Notes: generated by a model from the sequence alone, not told the origin. A DNA stretch of 64,000 nucleotides from Rhodococcus sp. 1168 (GCF_002091955.1 NZ_MKKY01000073.1:124001-188000), one strand, 5' to 3'. Shown: positions 39,006 to 48,931, counted from the stretch's first letter. Numbers and translations are program-made.

Positions 39006-39254
39006 CTACTTCCTGCGGAGCTGATCCTGCGGGATGTACAGCTGCGATTCGTCGTCGATCGTCTTCATGGGCTCGAGCTTCGGCTGCGTATTCAACGAGT
39101 CCGACAGCTTCTGCCTGCTCACATCGAGAACCTTCTTCGTAGCCGGACTGCCGGCGACGGCCGCAGCGGTCTTACGGATCTGCTCGTAGCGACCACGACC
39201 AGCCTTGGCTCCGAGTACGTACGCCGCTCCAGCAGCCAGAACCAAACGGATCAT
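39006..39254 (-). CDS. Small conserved protein (Rv2342-like)
   Basis: 82 residues from ATG 39254 with a perfect GGAGG at -6 (an in-frame TTG one codon upstream is less likely). A short hydrophobic N-terminus (MIRLVLAAGAAYVLGAKAG) is followed by a basic helix (RGRYEQIRKTAAAVAG) and an acidic tail. Probably membrane-associated; function unknown. Convergent with dnaG, stop codons adjacent. Rv2342 occupies the same place. Confidence 0.8.
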   Translation of the reverse strand: MIRLVLAAGAAYVLGAKAGRGRYEQIRKTAAAVAGSPATKKVLDVSRQKLSDSLNTQPKLEPMKTIDDESQLYIPQDQLRRK

Positions 39255-39443
39255 CAAAGTCCTCCCACAGTGTTGCTGGTCATCAGTGTTTGGCGATCAT
39301 TGACGTAGGCGACCCTCCACCTACCTCTACGCGCGTTCCACCATCCTGCCTGACTCGGCTCCACCAGGGCGATTTGGTACTCCCATGGGGGTGTGCGCTA
39401 TGGTTTCTCTCGGCGCACACGAGAGTGTGACGCCGTGAAGTAA

Positions 39444-39516
39444 TCCCCTGTAGCTCAATTGGCAGAGCTTCCGACTGTTAATCGGACGGTTGCTGGTTCG
39501 AGTCCAGCCGGGGGAG
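39444..39516 (+). tRNA. tRNA-Asn (GTT anticodon)
   Basis: 73 nt cloverleaf. Acceptor TCCCCTG pairs with CGGGGGA; T arm GCTGG-TTCGAGT-CCAGC; anticodon loop CTGTTAA with GTT; discriminator G; CCA not encoded. The 3' half is the probable attachment site of the following island, whose integrase remnant lies about 400 bases downstream. Matches the asnT position in mycobacteria. Confidence 0.95.
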
Positions 39517-39524
39517 CAGTGATA

Positions 39525-39575
39525 GGCCCTCTGAACTGCGGTTTAACCCGTTGGGTCGGAGGGTCTTTCTTGTTT
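39525..39575 (+). terminator. Terminator after tRNA-Asn
   Basis: GGCCCTCTGA and TCGGAGGGTC are imperfect inverted arms (8 of 10) followed by a T-rich run (TTTCTTGTTTC). Placed 9 bases after the tRNA, typical of a Rho-independent terminator. Confidence 0.6.
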
Positions 39576-39586
39576 CTAGGTCTCGT

Positions 39587-39613
39587 TTGTCACGGATTGT
39601 CACAAGTTGTCAC
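39587..39613 (+). repeat. Three TTGTCAC direct repeats with 10-bp period
   Basis: TTGTCAC occurs at 39587, 39597 and 39607, one helical turn apart, 70-97 bases past the tRNA 3' end. Phased direct repeats beside an attachment site commonly bind integrase arm domains or an excisionase. The rest of the 39.52-39.91 kb gap has no supported gene. Confidence 0.6.
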
Positions 39614-39912
39614 GAGATTTTTTGGCTACTTGTGCGTCGGTGAGTGTGCATGGGACCACCGACGTTCGGAGCGCAACTCCGACTAGTCGGACGGTCGAAG
39701 TCCACCAACGGATTAGGGCGCCTATGAACCTGTTCGACACGTTCATCTTGGTGCGGAGCAGGGGCGCTAACTGAGCACAACTTTTGGTGTTTGCCGAAGG
39801 CAACGTAAATTGCATTTTCCGCGCCATCTTTACCGAAACGCCAGTTCAGCACGGTTTTGCTGTGCAAGCGTGTCGGTGACGTGCGTTCGGCTGCCGATAT
39901 GGATTTCCGACC

Positions 39913-41213
39913 ATGCCGAACACCTGCGGTGAGCTCTTCAGTGGGCTCTGCGGGAGTTGCGTCGACGACTACGGAGCCGGAGATCCCGCCGGCGTGGCCA
40001 AGCGGATCGCGAAAGCGGTCGAATCGTCACGGTCGGAGGGGACTCGGCGTACAACGCCGCCGGGTGGTGACGCTTCGCCGGGTGGTGCGACCGGGAAGGG
40101 CATGCCGCGTTGCCGGCGCATCCGGTCACAGTCGCCGCGTATCTCGTCGACGCCGTCGACACCCGGAACGAGACAGGGAAGCGCGCCTACGCTGTCGCCA
40201 CCTTCGGTACCTGAATCACGGCGACCAACCACCAGCACCGCACCACCGGACATCTGTCCCCGTCGGCCCACGAGATCGTGACTGCGACCTTGTCCGGGAT
40301 CCGACGCGAGTACGCCGCGGCAGGTGACCGCCCGCGCAGCCCGCGAGAACCGTTGTTGGTCGAGGACATCAAACTCCTTGTCGAGACGGCACGGGATCGG
40401 TGCAAGGGTTGGGCCGACGAGGTGCACGAACGCCGGGATTCGGCGATCCTGCTGCTCGGGTTCGCCGGCGCGTTCCGCCGCAGCGAACTCTCGGAGCTTG
40501 CGTGCGGGGACGTCAGTGTGCACCGGCACGACGGTCTCCACGTACGAATGCGGAAGTCGAAGACCGACCAGGAAGGCCGGGGAACGGTGAAAGCCCTCCC
40601 GTACACAGACTCTCACGTGACCTGTCCGCCCTGCGCCTACGTCCGCTGGATTCAGGTCGTAGCAGCATTCAATATCGGCGGACGGCCGTCGGTGATCCGC
40701 CTGCTCCGCAAACGCGATCTGTTCGGCAGTCATGTGTGCCGCGAGGGAGTGCCGCGCACCGCCGCCCGCTCACCGTTGTTCCGTGCAGTCGCAAAGAACG
40801 GGAACCTCGGCGTCAAGCCGTTATCCGGGGCAGCAATCCACCAGACCATTCGCCGCCGTGCTGAGCACGCCGACTACGACCCCACAGCGCTCGCCAAACT
40901 CGGTGGACACTCGCTCCGCGCCGGCTTCGTCACCCAAGGCACCCGCAACGGCGCCGACGGACCCGCCATCGCTCGCCAGACCGGACACGCCAGCCTCGAC
41001 TCCGTCGAGGTCTACCGCCGTGAATACGCACCACTGGTGGCAACGCTGTCAGTAAGATCGGGATGTGACCTGCGAACTGGGCGGAACTGCGCTCGATACC
41101 ATTGTGCAACATTGGTTCTGAGCGAGACGCCCTGCAGACTGAAGCCGCCGACTCCGTTCCCCGTTAACGCTTGCACCCACCGAAACATTGTTCACTTATC
41201 GAAACCAGCGTGA
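39913..41213 (+). pseudogene. Decayed tyrosine recombinase/integrase
   Basis: The catalytic half (from about 40278) is intact: Arg in GFAGAFRRSELSEL, Lys region RKSKTDQEG, HSLRAGF (HxxR), TGHASLDSVEVYRREY with the nucleophile Tyr. Upstream in the same frame the N-terminal core-binding domain continues (RFAGWCDREGHAALPAHPVT; ITATNHQHRTTGHLSPSAHE) but is broken by TGA at 40068 and TGA at 40212. Before that the homology moves to another frame (VAKRIAKAVESSRSEGTRR), so a frameshift is also likely. The island can no longer excise by itself. The C-terminal tail after the Tyr looks unrelated. Confidence 0.75.
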
Positions 41214-41344
41214 ATGTGGTGCCAAACATCGTGCCAGTCACTGTCGTCTGCGGCCTACCTGTTCGGTGGCTAAAACGGACTTGAGAACAGCGGTAGGCTT
41301 CAGAGTGGTCTACGATGACGGGATGCTGACAACACTCAGAAAGT

Positions 41345-42838
41345 ATGTCTCGGCCCGCTGACCCCAACGGTGGCCAACACCAGGCGCCGCCTGACCTGTT
41401 CGTCATGACCGCGGAGATTGCAACGCGGTACGCCGCAGAAATAGCGGTACATCGAGAACTGCTAGCCCATGTTGCCTCGACACGCGGTCCCACACGCTCC
41501 GATCCGCGATGGCCGGTGGACGACAACCCGATAGAGGGCCCGTCGCTGATAGATCCTGGCCTGAAAATTCACCTACGCCACAGTTATCAAGACGCCGGCA
41601 ACCTCGGATCGTTCCCTGCAGGTTCGAATCCGGTGGCGGTCCGAATTCACGTACAAGCTTTCGCGGCGACCTATCCCGATCGCGCGGCCGCGGGCAGCGA
41701 TCTCCTCGATGCTGTGACCGAGGTTGAAAGCGAAGCGTGGACCCGCGCGCTACTCGGCGAGTGGTGGGCCGACCATGCCTACGAGCTGGTGCGGAACCTT
41801 CACCCATCGGAACGCGAACGAGATAGCTTTTCGTTCAAGCAGCGGATTTATGTTGTGCTGCTCGGGCAGGATGGGGAACCCACGCTCGCCCCAGACAACT
41901 TCACTTTCAGGCGGCTATGGCCTGGAATCGGCTCTGCGCGCAAGATTGAGGCCCGGTCGGTTCCGCTGGCAGCGCACATCGAACGCGTCGGCTCCTTCTT
42001 CGAGACCGAGGGATTACGGGATCCGAACACCGACGCCGATGGGGGCTGGCGGGTCGAGTTCACCGGTCTCGACCCAGCCGAACTTACGGCTTCAGCCGGG
42101 GAGACTGCCCGACGTGTTATGCGCCTTGTTCGGGTGCGCGGGGTGATAGACAGTAAATTTCGTCCCACGCGCGTCCATATCGAAAAAAGCACTGCCCGTG
42201 TGTATTTCATGTGGTCCAAGAACCCGAACACGTTCGCGGTGTCGGTTCACTTACCGCAATCATTCGACGATCTTCCGGGCCCACCGGGCGACACGCCCGG
42301 CTCTCTGGTTTCCTGTACTTTCGAGAACTGGCAGGAAAACCTGCTGACCGGAATGTTGTTATGGGGCACACGTACACGAATGGACGACGGCGCCGTACAT
42401 GTGTCGTGGCCGAAGGGCGGCCCCAGCCACGATCGCGCTTACTACGTCGCGGACGTACCGCAGCACGATAGGTCGGGAGTATGGCTTGCCAGGGCAGGGT
42501 TGAACATTGACAAGGCCGTTGCAGCAATGTCGTCGGGTCATGTCGCCGCGTGGCTGCAGGCATACGTCAACAACGCGGCCGGGCGGCCGTTCGTCGCCCA
42601 CGCGGCAGCGAGATGGGCCGACTCCACCACCGCGGTCGTCGATGTACTCGAATCGGTACCGGACACGCCGAAGTCTGTGCTGACGAAACTGATTCACACA
42701 ATCACCCACGTACTTGCCAATTCCGGCGCAAGGACCATCGAATTGCACTATGTCGACGATGCTTTCGCAGCCGTCGGGTACAAGGAACATCCCGATGCGG
42801 AAGGCAAGATGCACCTCGATGTCACCGCGATGTCATGA
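41345..42838 (+). CDS. Uncharacterised 497-residue protein, first gene of a coupled pair
   Basis: Start ATG 41345. No family recognised. The protein is soluble, acidic, and Trp-rich in places (GEWWADHAYELVRNLHPSER; SFDDLPGPPGDTPG). A C-terminal region contains LIHTITHVLANSGARTIELHY and YKEHPDAEGKMHLDV. No transmembrane segment, P-loop or nuclease motif is visible. It overlaps the next gene by four bases (ATGA), so the two products probably work together. Located inside the island just after the integrase remnant. Confidence 0.7.
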   Translation: MSRPADPNGGQHQAPPDLFVMTAEIATRYAAEIAVHRELLAHVASTRGPTRSDPRWPVDDNPIEGPSLIDPGLKIHLRHSYQDAGNLGSFPAGSNPVAVRIHVQAFAATYPDRAAAGSDLLDAVTEVESEAWTRALLGEWWADHAYELVRNLHPSERERDSFSFKQRIYVVLLGQDGEPTLAPDNFTFRRLWPGIGSARKIEARSVPLAAHIERVGSFFETEGLRDPNTDADGGWRVEFTGLDPAELTASAGETARRVMRLVRVRGVIDSKFRPTRVHIEKSTARVYFMWSKNPNTFAVSVHLPQSFDDLPGPPGDTPGSLVSCTFENWQENLLTGMLLWGTRTRMDDGAVHVSWPKGGPSHDRAYYVADVPQHDRSGVWLARAGLNIDKAVAAMSSGHVAAWLQAYVNNAAGRPFVAHAAARWADSTTAVVDVLESVPDTPKSVLTKLIHTITHVLANSGARTIELHYVDDAFAAVGYKEHPDAEGKMHLDVTAMS

Positions 42839-43539
42839 CTTCGCAGCACTGTGACGACGCTGAGGCAGGCCTCGAAGATCAATCGAGAAGACGCATGGAC
42901 AACCGTTTCAAAGAAGACCGACGCCTGGGGCTTCTCATCGCGGCCGTCACCACTCTTGTTCAAGCGGTCGCTCGACGCGATCGATGGCAGATCGCCCGTG
43001 AGAGCACGGGGCCTTTGCTGCGAGACTTGTTGGCCGGGCGGTACGACGACGTGTTCACTCTCGGCGTTCACGGTGAGCCCGGGCTCGAAGGGGTACCGAT
43101 AGCTGTCGCAGACGATCGGATTGCTCTGGTCGTCGGGTCTATCCGCGCGTCGAGTGAATCAGGACCGATTCCGATCACAGCCGTCTTGGTCTCGCGCGAC
43201 AGTCCACGGCGCTGGTTGGTCGCGGCTCTGAACTTCGATCTCGTTGCAGACCTGGAGTTTCAACACCAGGTTCAGTTCGGGATGTTCGACGAGGAGGCGG
43301 ATCTCGCGGTTATCGCAGCACACGGACAACTCGACACCGAAGCAGCTGCCATCGACTGGGACGACCCCACCGTGGTCCTTCGGTCCGACGAAAAAGCCAC
43401 ATGGACAGTCGCAGACGCATTGAAGGAACTGGACCGGTTCGATCGGTCGGCGTGGAGCTGGCTGGCCGCTGATCGCATCACCTCCGGCGGTATCTACCTC
43501 CGAGCGAGGCATCCAGACTTGGTACGCGAATACCTGTAG
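42835..43539 (+). CDS. Uncharacterised 234-residue protein, second gene of a coupled pair
   Basis: ATG 42835 overlaps the upstream TGA. After a short polar N-terminus, a helical region (RRLGLLIAAVTTLVQAVARR) precedes an alpha/beta domain with IALVVGSIRAS, PITAVLVSRDSPRRWLVAAL and many acidic residues (FGMFDEEADLAVIAAHG). No recognised family. The 213 bases following it contain nothing I can support. Translational coupling is the main functional clue. Confidence 0.65.
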   Translation: MTSQHCDDAEAGLEDQSRRRMDNRFKEDRRLGLLIAAVTTLVQAVARRDRWQIARESTGPLLRDLLAGRYDDVFTLGVHGEPGLEGVPIAVADDRIALVVGSIRASSESGPIPITAVLVSRDSPRRWLVAALNFDLVADLEFQHQVQFGMFDEEADLAVIAAHGQLDTEAAAIDWDDPTVVLRSDEKATWTVADALKELDRFDRSAWSWLAADRITSGGIYLRARHPDLVREYL

Positions 43540-43752
43540 GCCGAGAATTCTCGACAGATCAGGCTGCCTCGAACGACTTCGCTTGACCGGCTCGAATGCG
43601 GTGACGCGGCACTTGACCGCAGCCACCATAAGTACCTGACCACCGGATGCGCATTGCTTGACACCCACCACATCAGGCAGGACCAATACCGCACGTTCGG
43701 ATACTGCACCTTCACCAGTCAAACCCGTCGGGCAGAGCAGTACAGTCCGAAC

Positions 43753-44811
43753 GTGCCGACCATCGTTAGAAATCAACACACAGTTCCACGCTTCTACCTG
43801 AACAAGTTCGCCAACACCCAGAAGCAAATCGGAGTGGTCAAGCTACCCGGCCTCATCCGTATGACTCGTTCAACGAAGAGCACGACCGTCGCGCGCGACT
43901 TCTACAACGTCGAGCAAGACACGCAGCCCGTCGATTTCTTCGAGCGCGAGTTCGGACGAATCGAGGACGCCACCGCGAAGATCTTCCAGAAGATTGAGGT
44001 GGACCGAACGTGGCCGCTGAACCATGAGGACCGGTACTTCCTCGCCACCTTCATCGCGCTGCAGAATTTGCGCGGACCAAGTCAACGGAACCATCTAGGG
44101 CAGTTGTCCACAGCGATGAACCGCCTCGACATCGCCGCAGCCGGCCGCGACAACCTTGCCGAGTCAGCCCGAACACGCGGCATCGACGACCTCACCGAGA
44201 ACGAGGCGGACACGCTGTGGCGTCTCGCGACTCAACCCGGGGTTGCCCCAACGGACGCGACGGCGCTAGCTCACATGCAGCAACTGACCGAGCTCCTTCC
44301 AGCGACAATCAAATACTTCCGCGGGCGGCCATGGTCTCTTATCAGATTTGAGACAAAGACTCTATTGACCTGCGACACACCTGTTTCCCTCATTCCACAC
44401 CCGCGCGCCGACCCGAACATTGGCGTCGGGTTGAAGAACGCATGGGGCATCACGTTCCCACTTACCCGACACATCGGGCTACTGATGGGAAATCCGCAAC
44501 CGATCATCGAGGCGGAGGTAGCGGTTGAGCATGTCTGGGCGGGAACGCTCGATACGATCCTCTCTCCCTCGACCAAGTGGGCGAGGCTGTTCAACGACAC
44601 AACGATCAGCAATGCGCGGCACCATGTCCTGCATCATCCAGACGACGCGCATGTCGTCCCCGACGATCTTCCCCAACCGAACGAGGTGGAGGTCGACACC
44701 AGCGGGGTCGAAGAACTTATCGCCACCGTTCAGGCCATGCACCATTCGCGTCGTACAAGAACACCTGCCTCTACCCGAGACTCAGGAGATGACCGACAAC
44801 CCGCAAGCTGA
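43753..44811 (+). CDS. DUF4238 domain-containing protein
   Basis: 352 residues from GTG 43753. The N-terminal RNQHTVPRFYLNKFA is the DUF4238 hallmark, with later LATFIALQNLRGPSQRN and LLTCDTPVSLIPHP (a possible metal or catalytic Asp). DUF4238 proteins are widespread in accessory regions; biochemical role unknown. TACAGT ends 6 bases before the GTG, so translation may be leaderless; an in-frame start at 43654 would add 33 unlike residues. Single gene in the defence-rich island. Confidence 0.8.
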   Translation: MPTIVRNQHTVPRFYLNKFANTQKQIGVVKLPGLIRMTRSTKSTTVARDFYNVEQDTQPVDFFEREFGRIEDATAKIFQKIEVDRTWPLNHEDRYFLATFIALQNLRGPSQRNHLGQLSTAMNRLDIAAAGRDNLAESARTRGIDDLTENEADTLWRLATQPGVAPTDATALAHMQQLTELLPATIKYFRGRPWSLIRFETKTLLTCDTPVSLIPHPRADPNIGVGLKNAWGITFPLTRHIGLLMGNPQPIIEAEVAVEHVWAGTLDTILSPSTKWARLFNDTTISNARHHVLHHPDDAHVVPDDLPQPNEVEVDTSGVEELIATVQAMHHSRRTRTPASTRDSGDDRQPAS

Positions 44812-45457
44812 TAGGTCCGGTTTCGACGGCTCGCGGCCCACACTCGGGGTACCGGGCTGCGCGTCGAATTCATGTGCGGATGTGAGCGGGCGCGCCATCA
44901 TCCGCGATGGCGAAAAACGGATCCGCCCTTCCAACAAAGACCACGCGTAAGAATACTTTTGCGCAGCCAGCCTCTACCGATGCGAATATCCTTCTTCTAG
45001 TCGAAATTTCAGCATCAACGACTCGAAGTGCGGGGGCTCATTCGCTGTGTCCGGTCTGGTTCTGGATCAGCGGGGTCGGTACCGGGTTGAGTGATGCCGG
45101 GTAGCGACCACTGAGCGATCATGGTTCTTGGTAGTCAGCCTCCCAGGGATGCAGGCATTGAAGCGCCGATCCCCGCTGGGCTCGAACCGAACCACGAAGC
45201 AGTCGCGGTGCCAGATTCCATCGCCTGCAGCAACGTCTTTCGCAATTTGAACGACGCCTTCGCGTACGTTGCCTCCCATCCGTAAGTGCGGGACCCTGCC
45301 GGTGTGGGCCGGAAACGTTACAAGTCAGTTGCTGACTCTGCACGAGTTGGATGCGGAGTACTCGGCGAGGGTTGACTCGAGTCCCAGCCCTCGAGCGCCA
45401 GTACTTGCAACGTTCCAGTTGGGTGCAGCGGCGATAAGAGCCATATCCCTGTTCGGT
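44812..45457. other. Island spacer with only weak ORFs
   Basis: 646 bases between the DUF4238 gene and the AlbA_2 gene. Apart from the minus-strand ORF at 45067 and a 54-codon plus-strand ORF at 45121-45285 overlapping it, nothing is supported. Base composition is mixed and lower in G+C than the core. Confidence 0.4.
45067..45279 (-). CDS. Possible small hypothetical protein or gene fragment
   Basis: 70 residues from ATG 45279, with no clear RBS. The central part (VQIAKDVAAGDGIWHRDCFV, then VRFEPSGDRRFNACIPG) reads like a folded domain and has plausible codon use, suggesting a degraded gene rather than noise. No family assigned. Confidence 0.3.
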   Translation of the reverse strand: MGGNVREGVVQIAKDVAAGDGIWHRDCFVVRFEPSGDRRFNACIPGRLTTKNHDRSVVATRHHSTRYRPR

Positions 45458-46915
45458 TCAACTTTCCGGTACGGAGTCGGGCCATGTTTGCGCGTCCATC
45501 GGCACGTTGTGGCGTTGGCACCAGTCCTGGACGTGGTGCCGGTGGCGGCCGTCGAAGCCGACAGTGCGGACTCGTCCGTCGGGGGCGAGGAGGTCCGGTT
45601 CGATAAGGCCGAACATCTGCAGCTGGGCGGCGGCTTGATAGGTGTGTGCAAGCCGATCCTGCATCGTCGTGGTGGTGGACAGGTCGATCGCTTGTACGCG
45701 GGGGTTTGGCCTGTGCGCTTGCCGCAGCGCGTGGACGGATGAGTGTGTGTCTCCGGGTTGAAGTCGAACCGGTTTCGAGAAGGAGTTTGCGTCGGTGTCG
45801 ACATCGACGAGCGAGGTCGTCATGGTGGCCGGTCCCCAGGTTCCGCACCGGTCACCAACCCAGTCGAGAAGGTGTGGGATGCAGGTGGTCAGGGCGTCGA
45901 TGATCTCGTCGAGAGTAAGGGCCAAATAGTCGGTGGTGGTCTCGTCGCCGACTTTGATTGCTGCGATCCCCGATCCGTCGGCGTAGAGCGCGCGGTATGC
46001 CGAGGTGGCTCCAGGTTCGGCGACCTGTTTTTGTGTGCCGAGATGGGTTGCCACAAGTTGGGTGTATTCGACAAACCCCGGACCCGGGAAGGGGTAGTCG
46101 AGACTGTGCGCGTGTATTCCGATTACGCCGTCGGGGAACGAATGTCTGTTATTCCAGGCGGTGATCTCGCGGCGCGCGGACACTGTGAGTGTGTCGTCGA
46201 CGGGTGCGTCGGGGCTCACGCACACCACCGCCCACACACCGTGCCCGCCGCGGTCGCGAAGTGTTCGGCTGGAGGTGTCCCAGAGCGCGTTCGCGCGACG
46301 GGTCCGGTCCGCCGCGCTCCGAATTCGGCGTGCGTACATGTCTGCCAGTTCTGCCTCGGTTAGGAAGCGTGTGTGGGCGTCGCCGACCGCGCGTACCGGA
46401 AACACCAATGCTGGTTTGTCTTTCGTACCGGTCTTGACTGCATGCGGGACCAGTGCGCTGGGCGGCACGACGGCGACGATGTACGAACCAGATTGTGCAG
46501 CAGGTACTTCGAACATATCGAACAGAGGTATCGGGGAGGTGCAGGTGCGGATGTCTTTTCGGTACTGCTCGACGTCGCGGGTGATGTCGGGGCGGTCGAG
46601 AGGGCTCATCCGACCTGTGACGTCGTTCCCTGTAGCAGCGTCCGTGACACCAAAGATGATCAAACCTCCGGTGCCGTTGGCAAGCGCGGCGATGTCTTTA
46701 GAACGCTCGTGTTGTTGTGTCCATTCGCCGGCTTGTTTCGCGGTGCGCGGGTGTGAGCCGAATGCCCCGGCCGCTTTGAACTCAACAAGTCCGGACTCGG
46801 CAGGGACTGCCTCGACCACGGCGCGAATGGAGGCCTCCGACAGGGAGTCGAGTTCCAGCGGGCCGCCGATGATCTGTTCCAGGGACTGTTCACGCCATAT
46901 CGCCACGCGGATCAC
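45458..46915 (-). CDS. AlbA_2 (Schlafen-type) domain protein
   Basis: 485 residues from GTG 46915 (GTG 46906 also possible). The N-terminal AlbA_2 domain, the Schlafen core fold, shows ESGLVEFKAAG, then KDIAALANGTGGLIIFGVTD, near residues 40-95. The remainder is not recognised; it includes a basic stretch (ARRIRSAADRTRRANALWD) and a C-terminal RHRHHVQDWCQ. AlbA_2 proteins are often nucleic-acid acting or transcription regulators, and some function in phage defence. Opposite in strand to the flanking island genes. Confidence 0.8.
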   Translation of the reverse strand: MIRVAIWREQSLEQIIGGPLELDSLSEASIRAVVEAVPAESGLVEFKAAGAFGSHPRTAKQAGEWTQQHERSKDIAALANGTGGLIIFGVTDAATGNDVTGRMSPLDRPDITRDVEQYRKDIRTCTSPIPLFDMFEVPAAQSGSYIVAVVPPSALVPHAVKTGTKDKPALVFPVRAVGDAHTRFLTEAELADMYARRIRSAADRTRRANALWDTSSRTLRDRGGHGVWAVVCVSPDAPVDDTLTVSARREITAWNNRHSFPDGVIGIHAHSLDYPFPGPGFVEYTQLVATHLGTQKQVAEPGATSAYRALYADGSGIAAIKVGDETTTDYLALTLDEIIDALTTCIPHLLDWVGDRCGTWGPATMTTSLVDVDTDANSFSKPVRLQPGDTHSSVHALRQAHRPNPRVQAIDLSTTTTMQDRLAHTYQAAAQLQMFGLIEPDLLAPDGRVRTVGFDGRHRHHVQDWCQRHNVPMDAQTWPDSVPES

Positions 46916-47065
46916 CGTAATCGGTCGTAAGACTCACAACGGCTGGTAGGTCGGTCCAGTCGCAAATTGAGGGATCTGCTGCCCGGGAGGCGTCGAGTAG
47001 GCGTTCTGAGCGTCTGGATGGTGGCCTATCCAGCCAGGTGGCTCAGGCATCGCAATAATGGAGTC

Positions 47066-47671
47066 ATGGCCACCGGTGATGACGACGACCGTGACATCGC
47101 TGGTGCGATCCACGTGTACGTGGAAGAAGTTGCGCGGCAGGGGAGTTTGTTCGATTTCGGCATCGGCCTCATCGAGGCTGCGGTGCGCCCGGACCGTGCA
47201 GATCGAAGCAATAAGGACGTAGAGCTGGTGGCAGGTATTACGGTGAGTCTTTCTGCGGCCGCGTTCGCGTCCAAGATGCTTTGGCCGATACCGGGCCTTG
47301 ACCGTGATCCGTGGCGAGCAGAGAGAGGTCGAGCGCTGCGAGAGAGGTTGAAAGTCGCCGATGATTCTCCGCTCAAGTCAAGGAGCGTCCGGGACTCACT
47401 CGAACACTTCGATGAGCGAATCGACCAGTTCGCTCGCGAGCCCTACAACGCCTTCGGCGCGTTTCACTGGATGGTCATGTCCAGCGCTCATGGTTTGGGC
47501 GAGTCGAACGCAATGCCGATTCTGCGGTATATCGACCCGACGACGTTGGTCGTCCGCTTGCCGGGTCGGACGCCGGTGGACGTTGGTGGCACTTCGGTGA
47601 CAGTCGATCTGCGGGTGGTTGGTGAGGAATTCCTGAGAATTCGGGGTGTGGCAGGCGCTCACCATCGGTGA
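47066..47671 (+). CDS. Hypothetical island protein
   Basis: 201 residues from ATG 47066; CAATAAT lies 6 bases upstream, consistent with a leaderless start. An acidic N-terminus (MATGDDDDRDIAGAIHVYVE) is followed by a mildly hydrophobic helix (LVAGITVSLSAAAFASKMLW). A C-terminal beta-rich part (TTLVVRLPGRTPVDVGGTSV) completes it. No family recognised. Divergent from the AlbA_2 gene and 179 bases upstream of the CBASS operon. Confidence 0.55.
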   Translation: MATGDDDDRDIAGAIHVYVEEVARQGSLFDFGIGLIEAAVRPDRADRSNKDVELVAGITVSLSAAAFASKMLWPIPGLDRDPWRAERGRALRERLKVADDSPLKSRSVRDSLEHFDERIDQFAREPYNAFGAFHWMVMSSAHGLGESNAMPILRYIDPTTLVVRLPGRTPVDVGGTSVTVDLRVVGEEFLRIRGVAGAHHR

Positions 47672-47850
47672 TGTCGCCATCTGGCTTTGGTTTCGCAGGG
47701 TGAGGGTGGAGACCTTCGACTTCGGGCGCCGTTTCAAAAGAGATGAAGACCAATCACTGCCACGCCGTCCACAACGTCCCTAGTCAATACAACGAAGTTT
47801 GTCGGACCCAGCACCTATCGTTTGTTTCAGGGACGGGAGAAAGAAAAATC

Positions 47851-48920
47851 ATGCATCCACTCAACGACGAGTTCGCCCAAGCAGTCCGCAACGTCAGCAT
47901 CCACGGCGACAAACGCGACCGCGCGATTGCCGCACACACCGAAGTGCGGAATCTACTCGAAGCCGACCCCGAACTGGGGGGTGGGGCATCGACACCAGGC
48001 TCATCGGCTCCTACGCCCGCCAGACCGCCCGGTACCCGGGCAAGGACGTCGACGTCTTCCTGCGATTCAGGAATTTGTCTGTACGGCACAGCCCGGAGAA
48101 GATCTACAACGCCGTCGAACGGGTTCTAGTTGAGAAGTACGGTGTAAAGGGCGAAGACCCGGAAGGCCGGATCACTCGACAGTCGCGGTCACTGAAGATC
48201 GACTTCCCCGATCCCGAGGACCATTTCAGCGACGTCTCATTCGCGATCGACGCGGTACCTGCCGTGCCCTGGGACGACCACTGGGCAATCCCCAACCGCG
48301 ACCGCGACCAGTGGGACAACGACGAGGGGCGCTGGATCAAGACCAACCCCGTACAGTTCGCCGATAACACCGACACATTGGCCACCGCGCCAACGAGTCC
48401 AACCGTCGGCGCAGTAAATGGCTACAGACCGATCGTGCGATTGCTGCGGCAGGTACGACACATCCATCTCGAGGGGCAGCGCCCCGGCGGGCTGTTCGTA
48501 GAGATCGCCGCCTATTACGACTGGAAACAAGGACTGGTCACCGGAACATCCTGGGCGGAACTTCTGGCCTCCACCATGGAACACGTCGCCCAACGACTGC
48601 TCGACAGCGCCCAGGACGGTTTGCCCGATCCCATTCTCGGTACGCCGCTCAAGCCTGCCCTCGACCCGTGGCAGTGGACATCGGCGGGTCAGACCTTCGA
48701 GCGCCTGGCCGGCGACGCGCGCGAGGCGCTCACCGCAGAGCGATGCCAGGCCGCCAAGCTATGGCGCGATATTTTAGGCACGAACGACCGCGGACAGATA
48801 CTCCCGCTGCCCGATGGATGTGACGCGGCAGGCTTCGCCATCGGGTCCATCACCGCCGTCGACGCTCTGGGCAGCAACCAGCCTCGTGGTTTCGCCCTGA
48901 ACCGCCTCCGCCAGCGCTGA
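47851..48920 (+). CDS. CBASS CD-NTase (cyclic oligonucleotide synthase), frameshifted at a G6 tract
   Basis: CD-NTases make cyclic nucleotides on phage infection and trigger an effector. ATG 47851 (GGGAGAAAG upstream) opens a frame of 43-44 codons up to a G6 run at 47976-47981. One added G continues into the catalytic frame ending at 48920, giving 356 residues. The nucleotidyltransferase core then reads GSYARQTARYPGKDVDVF (D66, D68 of the restored protein), with the third Asp in SFAIDAVPAV (D134). The catalytic frame alone is open from TTG 47799, but its first 60 residues are a shadow of the other frame. Frame loss, sequencing error or programmed slippage are all possible. Confidence 0.85.
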
Positions 48921-48931
48921 GCTGACTTCCG

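Noticed and set aside
45121..45285. 54-codon plus-strand ORF in the island spacer
   Set aside because: No RBS and it overlaps a better-looking minus-strand frame.
47743..48129. 128-codon ORF as a separate small gene before the CBASS cyclase
   Set aside because: Only its part from 47851 to the G tract reads as protein; after that it is a shadow of the catalytic frame, so it is the 5' part of the same gene.
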